Assembly (NCBI GenBank): GCA_028564675.1
Contig: JAOVVO010000241.1
Location: 1-64,000, forward strand
Direction: 5' to 3'
From: Onchocerca lupi
Lineage: Eukaryota > Nematoda > Chromadorea > Rhabditida > Onchocercidae
Length of the DNA stretch: 64,000 nucleotides
Shown here: positions 1 through 10,799 of the stretch, piece by piece
How the letters are laid out: every line of letters begins with the position of its first letter
Numbering within the stretch: the first letter of the stretch is position 1
The notes under the pieces: generated by a model
What the model was told of the DNA's origin: nothing
The model's input: the letters and a program-made list of their open reading frames with translations, nothing else
Database searches by the model: none
Position numbers and translations under genes: made by a program

Positions 1-345
1 TATCTTTTTGGCGGTAAGCATTTCATCCTTTTGACGGTTACATGCTTTTCGAATTATTGGTCCCTTTGAAACTATTTTCGCGCTACTTGACCCTTAACAC
101 TCCTTATTTACAATAATTATATCTTTTCGGTTTTCTAAACAATATTTACTTGTATAATTTTGACTGAAAGCGATCTAAGGTTACAAGAAAATACTAATTT
201 TCCATTAAAATGCAGTTTTAAACTTCTTCATATCAGAAATGTTATACAATATTTGATACTTGATTTATTTTATAAATTAAAAAGTTTGCAGCTCAAGGAA
301 AAATTTTAAGCACTCGAGCAGCAAAATTATTCGAAGATTTTAACG
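1..345. repeat. Dispersed direct repeat, copy 1
   Basis: This stretch is recognisably the same sequence as 8553-8945, with many substitutions and small gaps. Shared landmarks in the same order are GGCGGTAA motifs at the left end, a CTTGACC-TTAACACTCC block, a segment ending in TTTCCATTAAAATGCAG, then ATGTTATACAATATTTGA. No open reading frame is conserved between the copies. The left end is cut by the window edge. Its neighbours are Helitron-type termini, so it is probably internal or flanking transposon DNA. Confidence 0.7.
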
Positions 346-1420
346 AACTCATGTAAAAATGTGTTTTTAGTACTAACAGTTGTAAATGTTCGCTTGTTCA
401 AAATCTTGAATCTGCGGAAGTTTTGCTTTCAAAAAAATAGAAGTTGAATTCGAAACTATTGCTTTGAAATCTTGCTAGAAGTTGATTCGAAACTCTTCAA
501 TTGAATTGTCGAACTGTTATTACTGCAAAAAATTATACATGATATTAAAAGTTACCAACAGTCGTGATCGTTTGTTCAAAATCTTAAATCTCGAAAGTTT
601 TCATCTATTGTTTTGAAATTCTGACCGAACGTTGCATGGAATACGCGCATATTTTATTGAACCTACTGGGCGCAGCACATGAAGACCATGTCCACTTTGG
701 AAAAAGTAAGCGTGGTGGAGTCCGCTCACTTACTTTTATTTGTTACATATTTGAAAGGTTAAAAAAGCAGATGTATTTATACAAAAAAAAGTGCCAATTC
801 GAATGTTTCGCTGTTTCAAAGTTTCAAATCAATGGGTTAACATTTGAAACATTATGCCAAAATAAACATTGAACATTTACGACAAAGAGGCATATTAGAA
901 GTAATATTAGCCTAATGTTAGAATTGATAGTTCACAAATTGTTTGAAGGAAACATTTCATTATGCACTACCATGTTCTCTACATTTCTGTGATGCAACTG
1001 TATTCCCCACAAACCAAAAAGTAAACGAATTACATCCCTCATGAAGCAAAAAACAATTGAAAAGCTTAAATTACGCGCCTCATTTATTTAAAAACACGCG
1101 CCTATTCGAATGCAATGCAACGGTTTGAAAATTTCAAATCAGTCGATGAAGAACTTGAAATTTTGGAGGAAGTAGCCGCAGTTGATGTAGAAAAAAAAAA
1201 GTGGTGAATAAATTTTGTCTGTTCATGGAAGTGCAATGCAGTGCGAAGTCAGGAAATTCATCCCCTTCGTTTACTTTTAGTTGTCACGGACGTAACATGT
1301 GAGAAGTGAGTCTGTCAATACAAATAGAAGGCTTATTTGAATAAAAGGTTGTATGAAAATTTGAAAACAGTCGGTGAAAAACTTTCGGTGATTTATTATT
1401 TGTATCAAAGAATATTTTTA
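346..1420. repeat. Cluster of Helitron-like terminal sequences in both orientations
   Basis: At least five degenerate copies of one motif lie here. Its consensus reads roughly: TGTTCAAAATCTTAAATCTC, then GAAAGTT, then a CGATTGCTTTGAAATTTTGA block, then ACGTTGCATTCGAATACGCG. Forward copies start near 372 and 545. Reverse-complement copies lie near 700-850, 1085-1175 and 1265-1400. The same motif precedes helicase remnants at 10368, so I read it as the 5' subterminal region of a Helitron family. The reading frame at 636-872 falls inside these copies and is not considered a gene. Confidence 0.65.
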
Positions 1421-2575
1421 TTTATTTCCACAGTGATATTAAATATTATAAAGTAATATATATTCGGAAATTTTTTTTTTATATGTGTTGCAAAATTAAA
1501 AATCATACGTCTAAATTTGATTATAAATTGGAATGTAATAGATTTTTTTTTCAATTTGTTTCGAAACTTTTAATATGTACATTTCTCTTCTATTTAGTTT
1601 TGAAATTTTTGATTGGAAAAAATTATCTAGATCCCATTCTTCATAGTATCATTATTACCAGATAATGGAAAATAATTTCAATTTTTTCATTTTGTTTTGA
1701 ATTTTTATTGGGAACATTTCCTTTTTTTCAATTTGTATTGAAAGATGTAATCAAGAAATCAAAAATTTCGTGATACCATTATTACTATCGGATAATGGAT
1801 ATTAATTTTAATTAAATCAAAGGAAATTGTGATCTTGAAGAAAAAGTACATAATAATTTTCAATAAATGGCATTATGATTTCAGTGCTTGCATTTGCATA
1901 CGATTGTTTTTATCGGTTAGGAAGAAGACAAATAAGTGTTAGTATAATTGGTACAAGTAAATTATTATCATTCATATCGCTATATCAATTAATACTTTAT
2001 TATAGTTGTTCCAATGACTGGAATTATTATTATTACAATTGCATAATTTTGGCTATTTGACAATTGCTAATAATCGTTTATATTCGGTTTTTTGTCTTCT
2101 TCGATATACATAAATTTTGAATGTATCTAAATATTAAATCATTTCAGATTTATTTTTTTTTCCGAACTTTTTAAGAAAACAAAAATTATCGTTTTAAAGA
2201 TTTAAATAATTTAAGAACAGATTCGAAAATTGTAAAATTTCTTTTATATATAATGAGTTTCTCTTAATTTTGCCCAATAACTTTCATCTCATAATTTTTC
2301 TTCTTAGAATTTTTTTTTGGAAAATTTACCTTATAAATATAGCGGGGTTTCGCAAATTTATCTTCAAATAACAATTCTATATTCAATAAACTTAAAGGAA
2401 AAGCAATAAAAAGTATTCATAGTTTTAATATTAAGCACTAATTTTCATCATCAATATGTATGAATTCCATTTTGAACAATGCTGTCATGAATTAGAAAAA
2501 GATTTATAATGATTGGATATTTTTGCTTAGGAATGGCGAATTATGTTCTTAATCAATTGGGAATACCATCATCCG
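1421..2575. other. AT-rich spacer without a recognisable gene
   Basis: Short frames occur at 1483-1665 and 1875-2060, but they are rich in Phe, Ile, Tyr and Asn as expected from AT-rich noncoding DNA, and no family was recognised. Related tetranucleotide-rich segments (ATTATTACCAGATAATGG and ATTATTACTATCGGATAATG) recur near 1650 and 1780, suggesting a diverged internal repeat. Confidence 0.5.
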
Positions 2576-2579
2576 AATC

Positions 2580-3910
2580 ACTCTGCTAGCAGCTTCGTTC
2601 GATGTAGAATTGCATTGTGAACAAAATTGCAACATGGCTGATATTTTGTCGTATGTGCAATCAAATTATCCTAACCTAGTGCTTAAGCAAAAAGGCATTT
2701 ACGATCAAAGAATCCAAACTGTCAGTTACGGATTGATGAAATCTTCTTTTAGATGCGCCAGGAAGAATTGATAAAATATCATAATTAGATTCATTCTGGC
2801 AGCAATTTTGCATCGTACGCAATAGCTACAAAATTGCTGCCAATGGAAGAATTGCTCATTGCGTTTTGAAATTCCACTGAATACACAATTCATTGAAATT
2901 CCCATTTGCAACATTTCCAGACCAACCGGCACGAGGAAATTATTGCAGAAATGTAAAATCGCTTTTTGATAGATCATTGCAAGATTTGCATGGAAATATA
3001 AGATCATTTGAAAATGCATTAATATTGCTTTCAGGAGAATTCAGGGGAACATTTTCTGTAATTCCTCAATCGACACAACATAAGGACATTAAAATTAACT
3101 GCAAATATACGTGGACAGCTACAAAAACAAGCGATCAGCGGAAATATTCTCACATCAATTGCGTAAATTGCCAACGGAAAGGTGCCGATTGATCTGAGCT
3201 CGGGCTCATCACCTCATAACTTCAGCAATTTAGTGACGTCAAAAAAAGAATTGGCTGAAAAAGTATTTCTCGATATTCAAACTAATTATAAGAATCACGA
3301 TTGGCTGAGTGAATGAACTATTCTTGCGGGCAAGAATAAGGACGTCGAGGAACTTAACAAAACTATACAGACAGTGATATTATAAATCCAACACGAGACA
3401 GTCACATACAAGTCCGTCAACACTTTTGTGGAAGCAAATGAGGCGATAAATTATCCAACAGAATTTTTGAATTCACTCGATCTGCCAGGAATGCCACCGC
3501 ATGTACTGCAATTGAAAATCGCGTGCCAGCTATCATGTTGCGAAATATCAACCAGCCAAAACTTTGCAACGGCTCGCGGCATGCAATAAAAAAGCAATGA
3601 GTAGTATCATAGAAGCAACAATCCTGTCAAGACATTTCAAAGGTGAAGATGTTGTTATTCTTCGCATCCCTGTGATTCCAGCGGATGTACCATTTCAGTT
3701 TAAGAGATTGCAATTCCCAATTCGATTGGTGTTTATATTCACTATCAAGTCAATCTTTACAATTGTGCGGTTTAGATCTAGAGACCGATTGCTTCTCACA
3801 TGGACTATTATATGTTGCGTGTTCTAGAGTCGGCAAACCAGACAGTGTCTATATCTACACAAACGATGGAACGACAAAAAATATTGTATACCCACAAGTA
3901 TTGTGAAATT
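2580..3910 (+). pseudogene. Decayed Helitron Rep/Pif1-like helicase, copy 1
   Basis: Translating the + strand in shifting frames gives the C-terminal half of the helicase domain of eukaryotic Helitron transposases, in family order. At about 2900-3070 there is a Walker B/motif III region with LLSGEFRGTF and VIPQST. At 3190-3350 come VPIDLSSG and NYKNHDWLSE. At 3440-3560 come NYPTEFLNSLDLPGMPPHVL and the remains of an ISTSQNFATARG stretch, where intact members read INxPKLCNGTRL. At 3610-3900 come EATIL, FKGEDV, IPADVPFQFKRLQFPIR, LYVACSRVGKPDS and KNIVYPQVL. The frame changes repeatedly and carries many stops, so the copy cannot be functional. The N-terminal Rep (HUH endonuclease) half was not recognised. 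Reverse-strand frames here are shadows. Confidence 0.85.
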
Positions 3911-4124
3911 AAACATGTTAGATGTGGGCGAAAGCTGAAAAATGCCAAACAGTAATTGTAAACAAGGAGTAATAAAGATCAAGGCACGACATAATTTCAA
4001 AGAGGCTATAAGCACATTTACTGCCAAAACGCTCCAATTCAAAAAATTACTGACCTAACCGAATAACAAAACTAAGAATGAATATCGAATCGAATCAAAC
4101 TACAAAGTATCAGTTTTTTCTCCC

Positions 4125-4290
4125 AACACGCGCTTCTCTGTTCTTTTTTCCACTTAACCAGACTGAGCTACAGCAACGCGTTCATAAAAGCATGCGCGTA
4201 TTCGAATGTAACGTTGTGTCAATATTTCAAAGCAACAGGTAAGGACTTTCCGATATCTAAGATTTTGAATTAATATAGATAAGATGCGTG
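4125..4290 (-). repeat. Helitron-like terminus, reverse orientation
   Basis: On the minus strand this reads CTATATTAATTCAAAATCTT, then a Gaaagtcc/TTGCTTTGAAATATTGAC block, then ACGTTACATTCGAATACGCG. It is the same terminal motif seen in the + orientation at 545 and 10368, here facing the opposite way just beyond helicase copy 1. The helicase remnant is therefore bracketed by inverted copies of what is a single-ended motif elsewhere. Confidence 0.65.
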
Positions 4291-5119
4291 TTAAAGAACC
4301 TTAAGACGAACTTTGACATTTCTATTTATATAGGTCAGCTGGAGCCAGACACGTGAAGCATGACCGATCCAGTTTACAATAAAAATAAAGGAAAAATATG
4401 TTATACAACAGTAATAACAATATTTGCATTTCTCTGTATTTTTTGCAAAGTAAAGATTTGAACTTCTGAATTATATTGACATTTCTAACTAATTTCATCG
4501 CTTGCACTTGGGTAGTGTTTTCATAAGGAAAATGCACAACAAATCGTTGCTTTTAGCTCAATTTTATGTTATTACTTAATTTGTAGTAGCGTAAGGTCAT
4601 ACTGGATGCTTTTCAACATTGAAATTGACTTCGAGACTACGAAACATTCCAGTGAATTCTTGAAGTTAAATCAAAGAAATTGAATTTTTATTTCCAAAAG
4701 TGGCTTAAAACGAAAATTTACAAATGAAAAGTATAGAAATAACGACCAAATAACAAAGAAGACATATAGGAAATATCAAAGTAGTATAAAAATGGTAATA
4801 ATTGTTTGGAATGATTTCTCTCAATAAAAAACAGTCATAGTAAACTTTCCGGATTTGCAAAAATCGAATGATTTGAAAAAACTGAAAGAAATGGAAAGAA
4901 ATATCTATAAATTTATATGATGTCCACTTGCTCTGAAATCGAACAAAATAAATCAAAAAATGTATCGAAAATAACAAATTTTAAAAAAGCCGAAAAGAAA
5001 AACAATTTATGATTTTCGTTCCCCAAAAAATTTGCCTTCCTTTCGACTTAAAATTTCAGGGAAGAATAACGATGAGAAAATTCTGTTGCAAAAAAATCCT
5101 ACTGAGGAAAAACTTTATG
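4291..5119. other. Spacer between Helitron remnant and CCCH gene
   Basis: This is AT-rich sequence. The minus-strand frames at 4322-4537 and 4705-4977 are short, hydrophobic and low in complexity, and show no family motif or convincing splice structure. I see no gene here. Confidence 0.45.
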
Positions 5120-5125
5120 TTTATT
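5120..5125 (-). terminator. Possible poly(A) signal of the CCCH gene
   Basis: An AATAAA hexamer on the minus strand lies about 140 bases past the proposed stop codon at 5266. The hexamer is common by chance in DNA this AT-rich, so this is weak support only. Confidence 0.3.
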
Positions 5126-5265
5126 AAATACTTCTTTTTGATTAATTTATGCAGACATCATTTTTTTTGACGTGATAATTTTGACAAATTCATCCCTAGA
5201 TGAATTGCTGAAACTTTATGTACATCATAAGTTTTTGTGAGGTTTTATCAAAACTTTCTCGAAAG

Positions 5266-7566
5266 TTAACAAGTAAAATTTACAAATTTTCCAATCACTT
5301 CTGGTGAATTGTTAGTGCTTGCACTTTCGACACCAGAATCACCATTTGATACAACATGCTGTGTTCTATGCCAATCCATTGAATTCTGAAAATTGTCTTG
5401 GAAAAAGCAGAACATTTTCGACATAAGAATTTTCAAATCTCATTCAGTCACATTCTAATCAATAGGAGATATGCAATGAAGTTTACCATTTGGTACATTT
5501 AAGTTCACTGCAGTAACTGTCATAGGTGTGGCTGTACATTAGTTACTGGGTAATTTTGTTTCAAATTCTAGAACCGTTACAAAAACCGATTTTTTCAGTT
5601 TTATATTGTATGATTTTCAAATTTTAAAAGTATTCTAAGAAAAAAATTTCAATTTTTCAAATATTCAATAAAACTATTAAAGGTAACCTACGTGCCCATA
5701 ATAGGATGATGACGTATTGGGAGAATTCATACGAACTTCATAATCATATGGATGCAAATCAGGATAAACAAAGCGTGCAATACGAAGCTCATGTGGGCCA
5801 TGCGCAAACCTGACATTATAATTTTGCATATTTGTATTAAGAAATTAAATTGAATACATTTCACTGTAATAATAATACCGTAGTAATAATATTGCAATGA
5901 TACTTTTTGTTATGGTAAAAATACCGTAATGCTACATCGTAATAAAAGTTTTTTAGTCATAATTATAAATTACTAGAACTGACTAGCCATTCTCGGCGTT
6001 GTCGATTTAGCTAGTCTATAGGGGCCGGCAACGCTTCGTGTGTTCGATTCCAGCTAGTCTATTTAATAAAAATGGCAGTGTTCGTTTATTCAGAATCTTA
6101 GAAAGTTCTTAAATACAACCCTTATTTGTATTAATTCAAAATCTTAGATACTGGAGGTGCGATGCAGGACGAGGTTAAAAAATTTAGTCCGCTCACTTAC
6201 TTTTGGCTTTCACGAGCGTGACACATTAAAAAAAAAGTTATATAAATAAGAATGCCTATTCGAATGCAAGGTCTGCGAAAATTTGAAAGCAATCGGTGGT
6301 GAGCTTCCGGAGATTTAAGATGAAATCTGCATTTTTATCTATATAGATAATTTAAAATATTCATTACTATTCACTAACCAACAACGTTCACCATATCGGC
6401 ATGGTATTCCATTGCTCCAAAAGTGACATAATGTTGTTTTATATAATTCACGATTTCTTTGACTTACAGCTTTTGATATACGAAGCTAAAATTTTTCGCT
6501 CATTTTTTTAAAATTTATTAAAATTAATATTTTCCAGAATTCAGTTTAGTCTCACATGTTTTTTGTGCTTATGTTATTTATGTATTTTATATGTTAAATT
6601 CTGATATTATAGTAGAAAATAGGATGAAGCAAACAGCTTTGCGCCATATTTAAAACATTAACTTAGTTGATGCTATTGAAAATATAATTTGCGAGCAAAC
6701 TCGTAAAATAAGGCATTTTTAAGTTTTTAATAATTATGGTCAAAATACTAACCTGATTTCTAGTTGCACAGGTTAACGGGGTGCTTTGTATTTGGGCCTC
6801 TCGAATCATAAATTCATTGACCAATTGTTTCTGAGTTACCAATTTCAATCCTGCTATTGTCTGTTCTGAATCTTCGTTCCGTTTCAAATTACAATTCTTG
6901 CATAGCCTGACATGCAAAAAAAAAAAAAAAAAAAAAAAATGTGATATAATGGGGAGCATATATTTGTTAAATAAAGCGAAAAAAAAAAAAGTCATTTAGT
7001 ACTATAATTTCATATCTCTTGATTACAAATACAAAACTTTTTATAGTTTAACTTGTAGTATAAAAATTTAATTTTTCAAAATCTTCCTGACGAAATTTGA
7101 AAATTCTCAGCCTGAAATTAGCATATAGATTTATGAATTTATTAAAACTTATTTCTGAAAAATTCTCAGTTCTAAATACTGAATTTTTATTCCAACATTT
7201 TTTGCACTATAGGAAATGATCCATGCACTACAAATTCAGACTTTGATAAATTGCGAAATTTGAAGTAACCTCAAATTTACATTCTATCTTTAGTCCAACA
7301 ATCGTTTCGCCAAAACAAATTTGCATGAATTTAATCCTGCTGGAAATTTGAACAACTGACTTTCTAACCAATACTTGTTGATTAAGAAATCTTTCCGAAT
7401 TTTTCCAACTTCAAACTCACTTTTGATCAGTTAACGGTGTTGATAATAATAGTGTAGTTGTTTGAGTAGTTGTTGAGATGCCGCCTACTTTGGGATAAAA
7501 TATATTTCGTTCACTATTAATAGCAGCTGTGCCATTTGCTTGATCCTGTTGATGTAAATTGGACAT
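5266..7566 (-). CDS. Single CCCH (TIS11-type) zinc-finger protein, 5 exons
   Basis: Five minus-strand exons splice in frame: 7566-7421, 6906-6753, 6485-6379, 5809-5692 and 5385-5266, giving 214 aa. All introns are GT-AG with TTTTCAG- or TGTCAG-like acceptors. The protein has a Thr/Gln-rich N-terminus, a CKNC motif (51-54), and from residue 115 the lead-in YKTTLC followed by a C-x8-C-x5-C-x3-H finger (Cys120, Cys129, Cys135, His139) continuing FAHGPHELR. This is the TIS11/ZFP36 signature; such fingers bind AU-rich RNA 3' UTRs, and nematode relatives (MEX-5, POS-1, OMA-1, PIE-1) act in germline and embryo. Family members usually have two fingers; only one is visible here. The intron between exons 3 and 4 splits the third Cys-x3-His segment and carries a Helitron end. 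The start ATG (7566) is the first in frame after a possible trans-splice acceptor at 7619/7620. A GTAAAT in the last exon could be a donor to a further exon. The gene assignment is firm at family level only. Confidence 0.8.
5985..6057 (+). repeat. Helitron-like 3' terminus with CTAG end
   Basis: The stretch ends GGGGCCGGCAACGC...CAGCTAG. A GC-rich, imperfect hairpin followed by CTAG(T) is the usual Helitron 3' end. A similar CTAG followed by TCTATA occurs at 6011-6020, so two CTAG-TCTAT junctions sit 43 bases apart. It lies in intron 3 of the CCCH gene. A tRNA T-arm resemblance (GTTCGATTCC) is present, but the rest of a tRNA is not. Confidence 0.5.
6058..6355. repeat. Miniature Helitron-like element with inverted 5' ends
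   Basis: It begins on the + strand with TCTATTTAATAAAAATG and Helitron-terminus motif sequence (to about 6150). It ends with the reverse complement of the same terminus, so that the minus strand also begins TCTATATAGATAAAAATG at 6355. The two ends are thus inverted copies of one terminus around a short core. It sits entirely in intron 3 of the CCCH gene and starts directly after the CTAG of the preceding 3' end. Confidence 0.6.
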
Positions 7567-7622
7567 CGTTTTTAGGTTGTATTGATAGGAAATTGTTAAA
7601 ATGTCTACTCTTCTATAATCTG

Positions 7623-8552
7623 AAAAACTGAGTATTGAAGAAAGTTGATGAATTAACTGATGAATTAATTCTATCAATTCCCAAAAACAATGATTCTCTG
7701 ATAACTTCCCTCCCATCAAAGGAAGTTCCAATTATATATTATATTATCGAGTCATCAATTCATTGCGTACTGTAGTTCTGGCAAACAAAATTCGTTATAT
7801 CAAGGACATCATTACACAAGAAATCAATTGTATCAAGTCCCAATTCTTAACAAAAAATCTTTCACGTATTACTTTCATGACAATCTCTTTTGGGGTCCGA
7901 GGTGAATTCGACCAATCATGAGACGACGCACTAGAGACCAGATAAGAAGGAAGAGTCCGGAAAAAATCCAAAAGGCCTGGATTTTGGAATTCGAGTTGAG
8001 TTCAGTTGGGAATTAAAGTCAGTTCTTAAGCTATAGAGCAATCGGAACAGCTCAAGTTCGAAGTTCTAATACCGACGCTGCAATAGCAGCTGTTAGTATT
8101 TTAAAGTGACACAATAATAGTGACAATCCAAGAATTCCGTCAGGAGTATTCCTTTATACTAGTGGCAAACGAAAAAATAACCCGGTAATCAGTTCACTCG
8201 GAAATTTTCTAATAATCGCTTGTAATATGAATGTGATTAATAAAATTAGTAAAAAATTAATAAATTGCTAGAAAAAATCAATGAAGTTAATAAAAACCTA
8301 ATCAGTCAAACTACACAAAATTCTTCCCAACAAGATTCATCTATTTTACGATGACATAAGTCAGTGTAAGAACTCCGAACCTGAGCTTTTTCTATTGCTG
8401 TGTCGATGCAAGAATTGATTTGATTTGAATTCCAAACTGAATTCAAATCGAACTCCAGACCTTTTAAATCCTTTCGGGGCTCTTCCTCCTTTCCTGATCT
8501 CCAACTTGTCGCCTCATGAATGGTCGATTTCATTTTGTTTGTCTGATAATCG
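7623..8552. other. Region upstream of the CCCH gene
   Basis: No further exon was recognised. The frames at 8306-8533 (minus) and 8425-8640 (plus) overlap each other and the transposon-derived repeat that follows, and show no family motif. Promoter elements could not be identified. Confidence 0.4.
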
Positions 8553-8945
8553 GAGAGTTTTGGCGGTAAGAATGTTTCTCCTTTTGGCGGTGAAAATGTT
8601 TGTTCTTTTGGCGGTAAACACGTTTTACTCTTGGCGGTAAATATATTCGTCCTTTTGGAGTTTATACGTCGGTTCCTTTGAAATCACCTTCGCGGTACTT
8701 GACCTTAACACTCCTTTTTACAATAATTACATCTTTTGGGTTTTTTCAACAGGATTTACTTGGATAGGTTTGATTAAAGGCGATATAAGGTTACAAGAAA
8801 TTACTAATTTTCCATTAAAATGCAGTTTTAAACTTCTTCATATCAGATATGTTATACAATATTTGACACTTTGTTTGCTCTATAAATTAAGAACTTAACA
8901 TCAAGAAAAAATTTTAAGCACTTTGATATAAAAATTATTCCAAGT
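8553..8945. repeat. Dispersed direct repeat, copy 2, with 24-bp tandem array
   Basis: This matches 1-345 in order and orientation. Its left part (8558-8677) is five tandem units of about 24 bp with a consensus near TTTTGGCGGTAAxxATGTTT plus a short TC-rich tail. The first three units are close copies; the last two are degenerate. Related units occur at 5-60 and 29320-29375. The unit travels with the Helitron-like sequences. Confidence 0.7.
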
Positions 8946-9029
8946 TTTTATGCAAACATGTGCAAAAATATATTTTTAATTTTTTAAAGATTTTTTGCAA
9001 AAAATGTGTTTTTAATTTTTTTTTCAAAA

Positions 9030-9245
9030 TGATGGAATTTCAAGGAATTTTTCTTGAAACTTTTTAAATTTAAACTTTCTTTACTTGAATGTTTCATTAT
9101 GTTATAAATACTTTCCAGAACCGTATTTAGTTAAATCAAATCGCCATAGACTGAATTCATAATTGAATTAGTGAAAAATAGTGCAACAAGTTTGTTTACA
9201 AGCTTATCAATTATTTCTATTAAACTTTTATTGAAAATGAAATAA
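9030..9245. repeat. Dispersed direct repeat B, copy 1
   Basis: This is similar to 12045-12300. Shared blocks are CTTGAAACTTT, the segment around GTTAAATCAAATCGCCAT, CATAATTGAATT and TTTGTTTACAAGCTTAT. At both loci the block lies downstream of Helitron-related sequence, suggesting it is part of the same composite element. Confidence 0.6.
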
Positions 9246-10367
9246 TAAGTTTGGATGAATGCAAGGGATTATTTTGAAAATATTTAAGACTTGCACAATT
9301 TCAAAACTAAAGTAAAATCCTATTCGAAACATTGTTGAAATGATTTATTTACTCATAAACTGATTGACGAAACAGCGATTCTTTGTTTATGTTACACACA
9401 ATTATTAGTGAATGCAGAAATATAGATTTTGGGTCGACGGCTTGAAGGAAGAGAACTTATTTGTAAATCTTTAAATTATTTTTCCGTACTTAAGTATATT
9501 TAACATGTTTATATGAAATGTATGAAGAATTCCATTTCTTGTGCTTCTGCACTTAGTGCTATCTTTTTTGGGCAAAGAAAAATTATTGATTTTATGGTTA
9601 ACTTTCTTAGATTGAAAGTGCAAAATGTTTATGAAATTTAATTGAAAATTATTGTAAAATAGTTTACAGTTTTTTAGATTGTAGGGAAAGGGTGAATTTC
9701 TTAAAGGAAAGGAAATGGAAAATACCAATTGTTTTAGACACTATTAGCAGCAATTGAACGATATGCTCCGATGATCAATTTGAATTCAAAGGAAGATGAT
9801 ATAGCAACGCAAGTGTAACGTTTATTAATTCTTATTAATTGCTAATAATTTCAAATTTTTTTTAACATTACGGAAGTGACTCTGTGTCTATTTCAATATC
9901 AATCTATAGATTTTACGTAGTATTTGAGTCACTCAAAAAAAAAAAAAAAAAAATCCGTTATTTCAATATCACAGAAAGTTAGATTTCAAATTACGTATAT
10001 ATTACACTTTATGCAAAATAAGCACAAAATGAAATCTAATTTCTACCATACTAAAACAAAAAATTTTTTCCTATTTCAGTCATTTACTTCATGCAGTGAT
10101 ATATTTTAGCATCTCGCAAGTTATCTTGCAAAATTACCATATTTATTACAAATAAATGTATTTGGTATATTCGATGCCCTTCGAGCTGACCAATTACTTA
10201 ATGCTCCCTTTATTTTTTGTTAAAATGAAATAAATTTTCAACGAATTTATTAAAAAAGTAGTAATATGAAATGTTACAAAGTTATAAATACTCGAAAAAT
10301 TTTTTTTCCGTAAGTGTTGCAAAACTTTAACCGTCTCGTTTAAATTTGATTCTATATATTTATTTAT
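9246..10367. other. AT-rich spacer without a recognisable gene
   Basis: Only short, biased frames are present (9471-9728 minus and 9924-10109 plus, the latter opening in an A run). I see no gene and no splice-supported exon. Confidence 0.45.
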
Positions 10368-10600
10368 CTATATAAGTAAAAATGTAAATGTTCCTTGTTC
10401 GTCCCAACAAAACGGTTTCAAGTTCTCCACCGATTGCTTTCAAATTTTGACACAAACTTGCATTTGAATAAACGCGTGTTTTTATATAAATATACTTACT
10501 TTTTTTACGTGTCACATCCGTGATAATAAAAGTAATTGAGGAGGCAGGACTTATTAACTCCGCCTACTTTTTTCTCTCATTCTCCTTTCTCCCATCTCAT
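10368..10600 (+). repeat. Helitron-like 5' terminus upstream of helicase copy 2
   Basis: It starts TCTATATAAGTAAAAATG, matching the 5'-TC rule of Helitrons. It continues with the CACCGATTGCTTTCAAATTT block, then CATTTGAATAAACGCGTG, TTTTTTACGTGTCACATCCG and a GCAGGACTTATTAACTCCGC stretch. It is the best-preserved terminus in the window and has the same orientation as the helicase remnant that follows at 11.2 kb. Confidence 0.7.
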
Positions 10601-10799
10601 TTTTCCTGAGTAAAATATACAGTTAGAACAAGACATATAAGAATGATAGAAACGTGAATGAATGACGTGGGTAGAATAAGATTAGAATGAAAAGAAAAAA
10701 AAAACTACTATCGACCAAATGCTATAACATTTATCAACAATGACTGTTATTATTTATCATTATTCATTATTATATTCCTAAATCATTCCTTTATAACCT

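Noticed and set aside
636..872. 78-codon + strand frame
   Set aside because: It runs through a cluster of transposon termini; related copies do not keep the frame.
2726..3019. 97-codon minus-strand frame
   Set aside because: It is antisense to the decayed Helitron helicase at 2580-3910.
6010..6060. Possible tRNA gene or tRNA-derived SINE
   Set aside because: A GTTCGATTCC string resembles a T-loop, but no matching T-stem, anticodon arm or acceptor stem could be paired; a Helitron 3' hairpin with CTAG end fits better.
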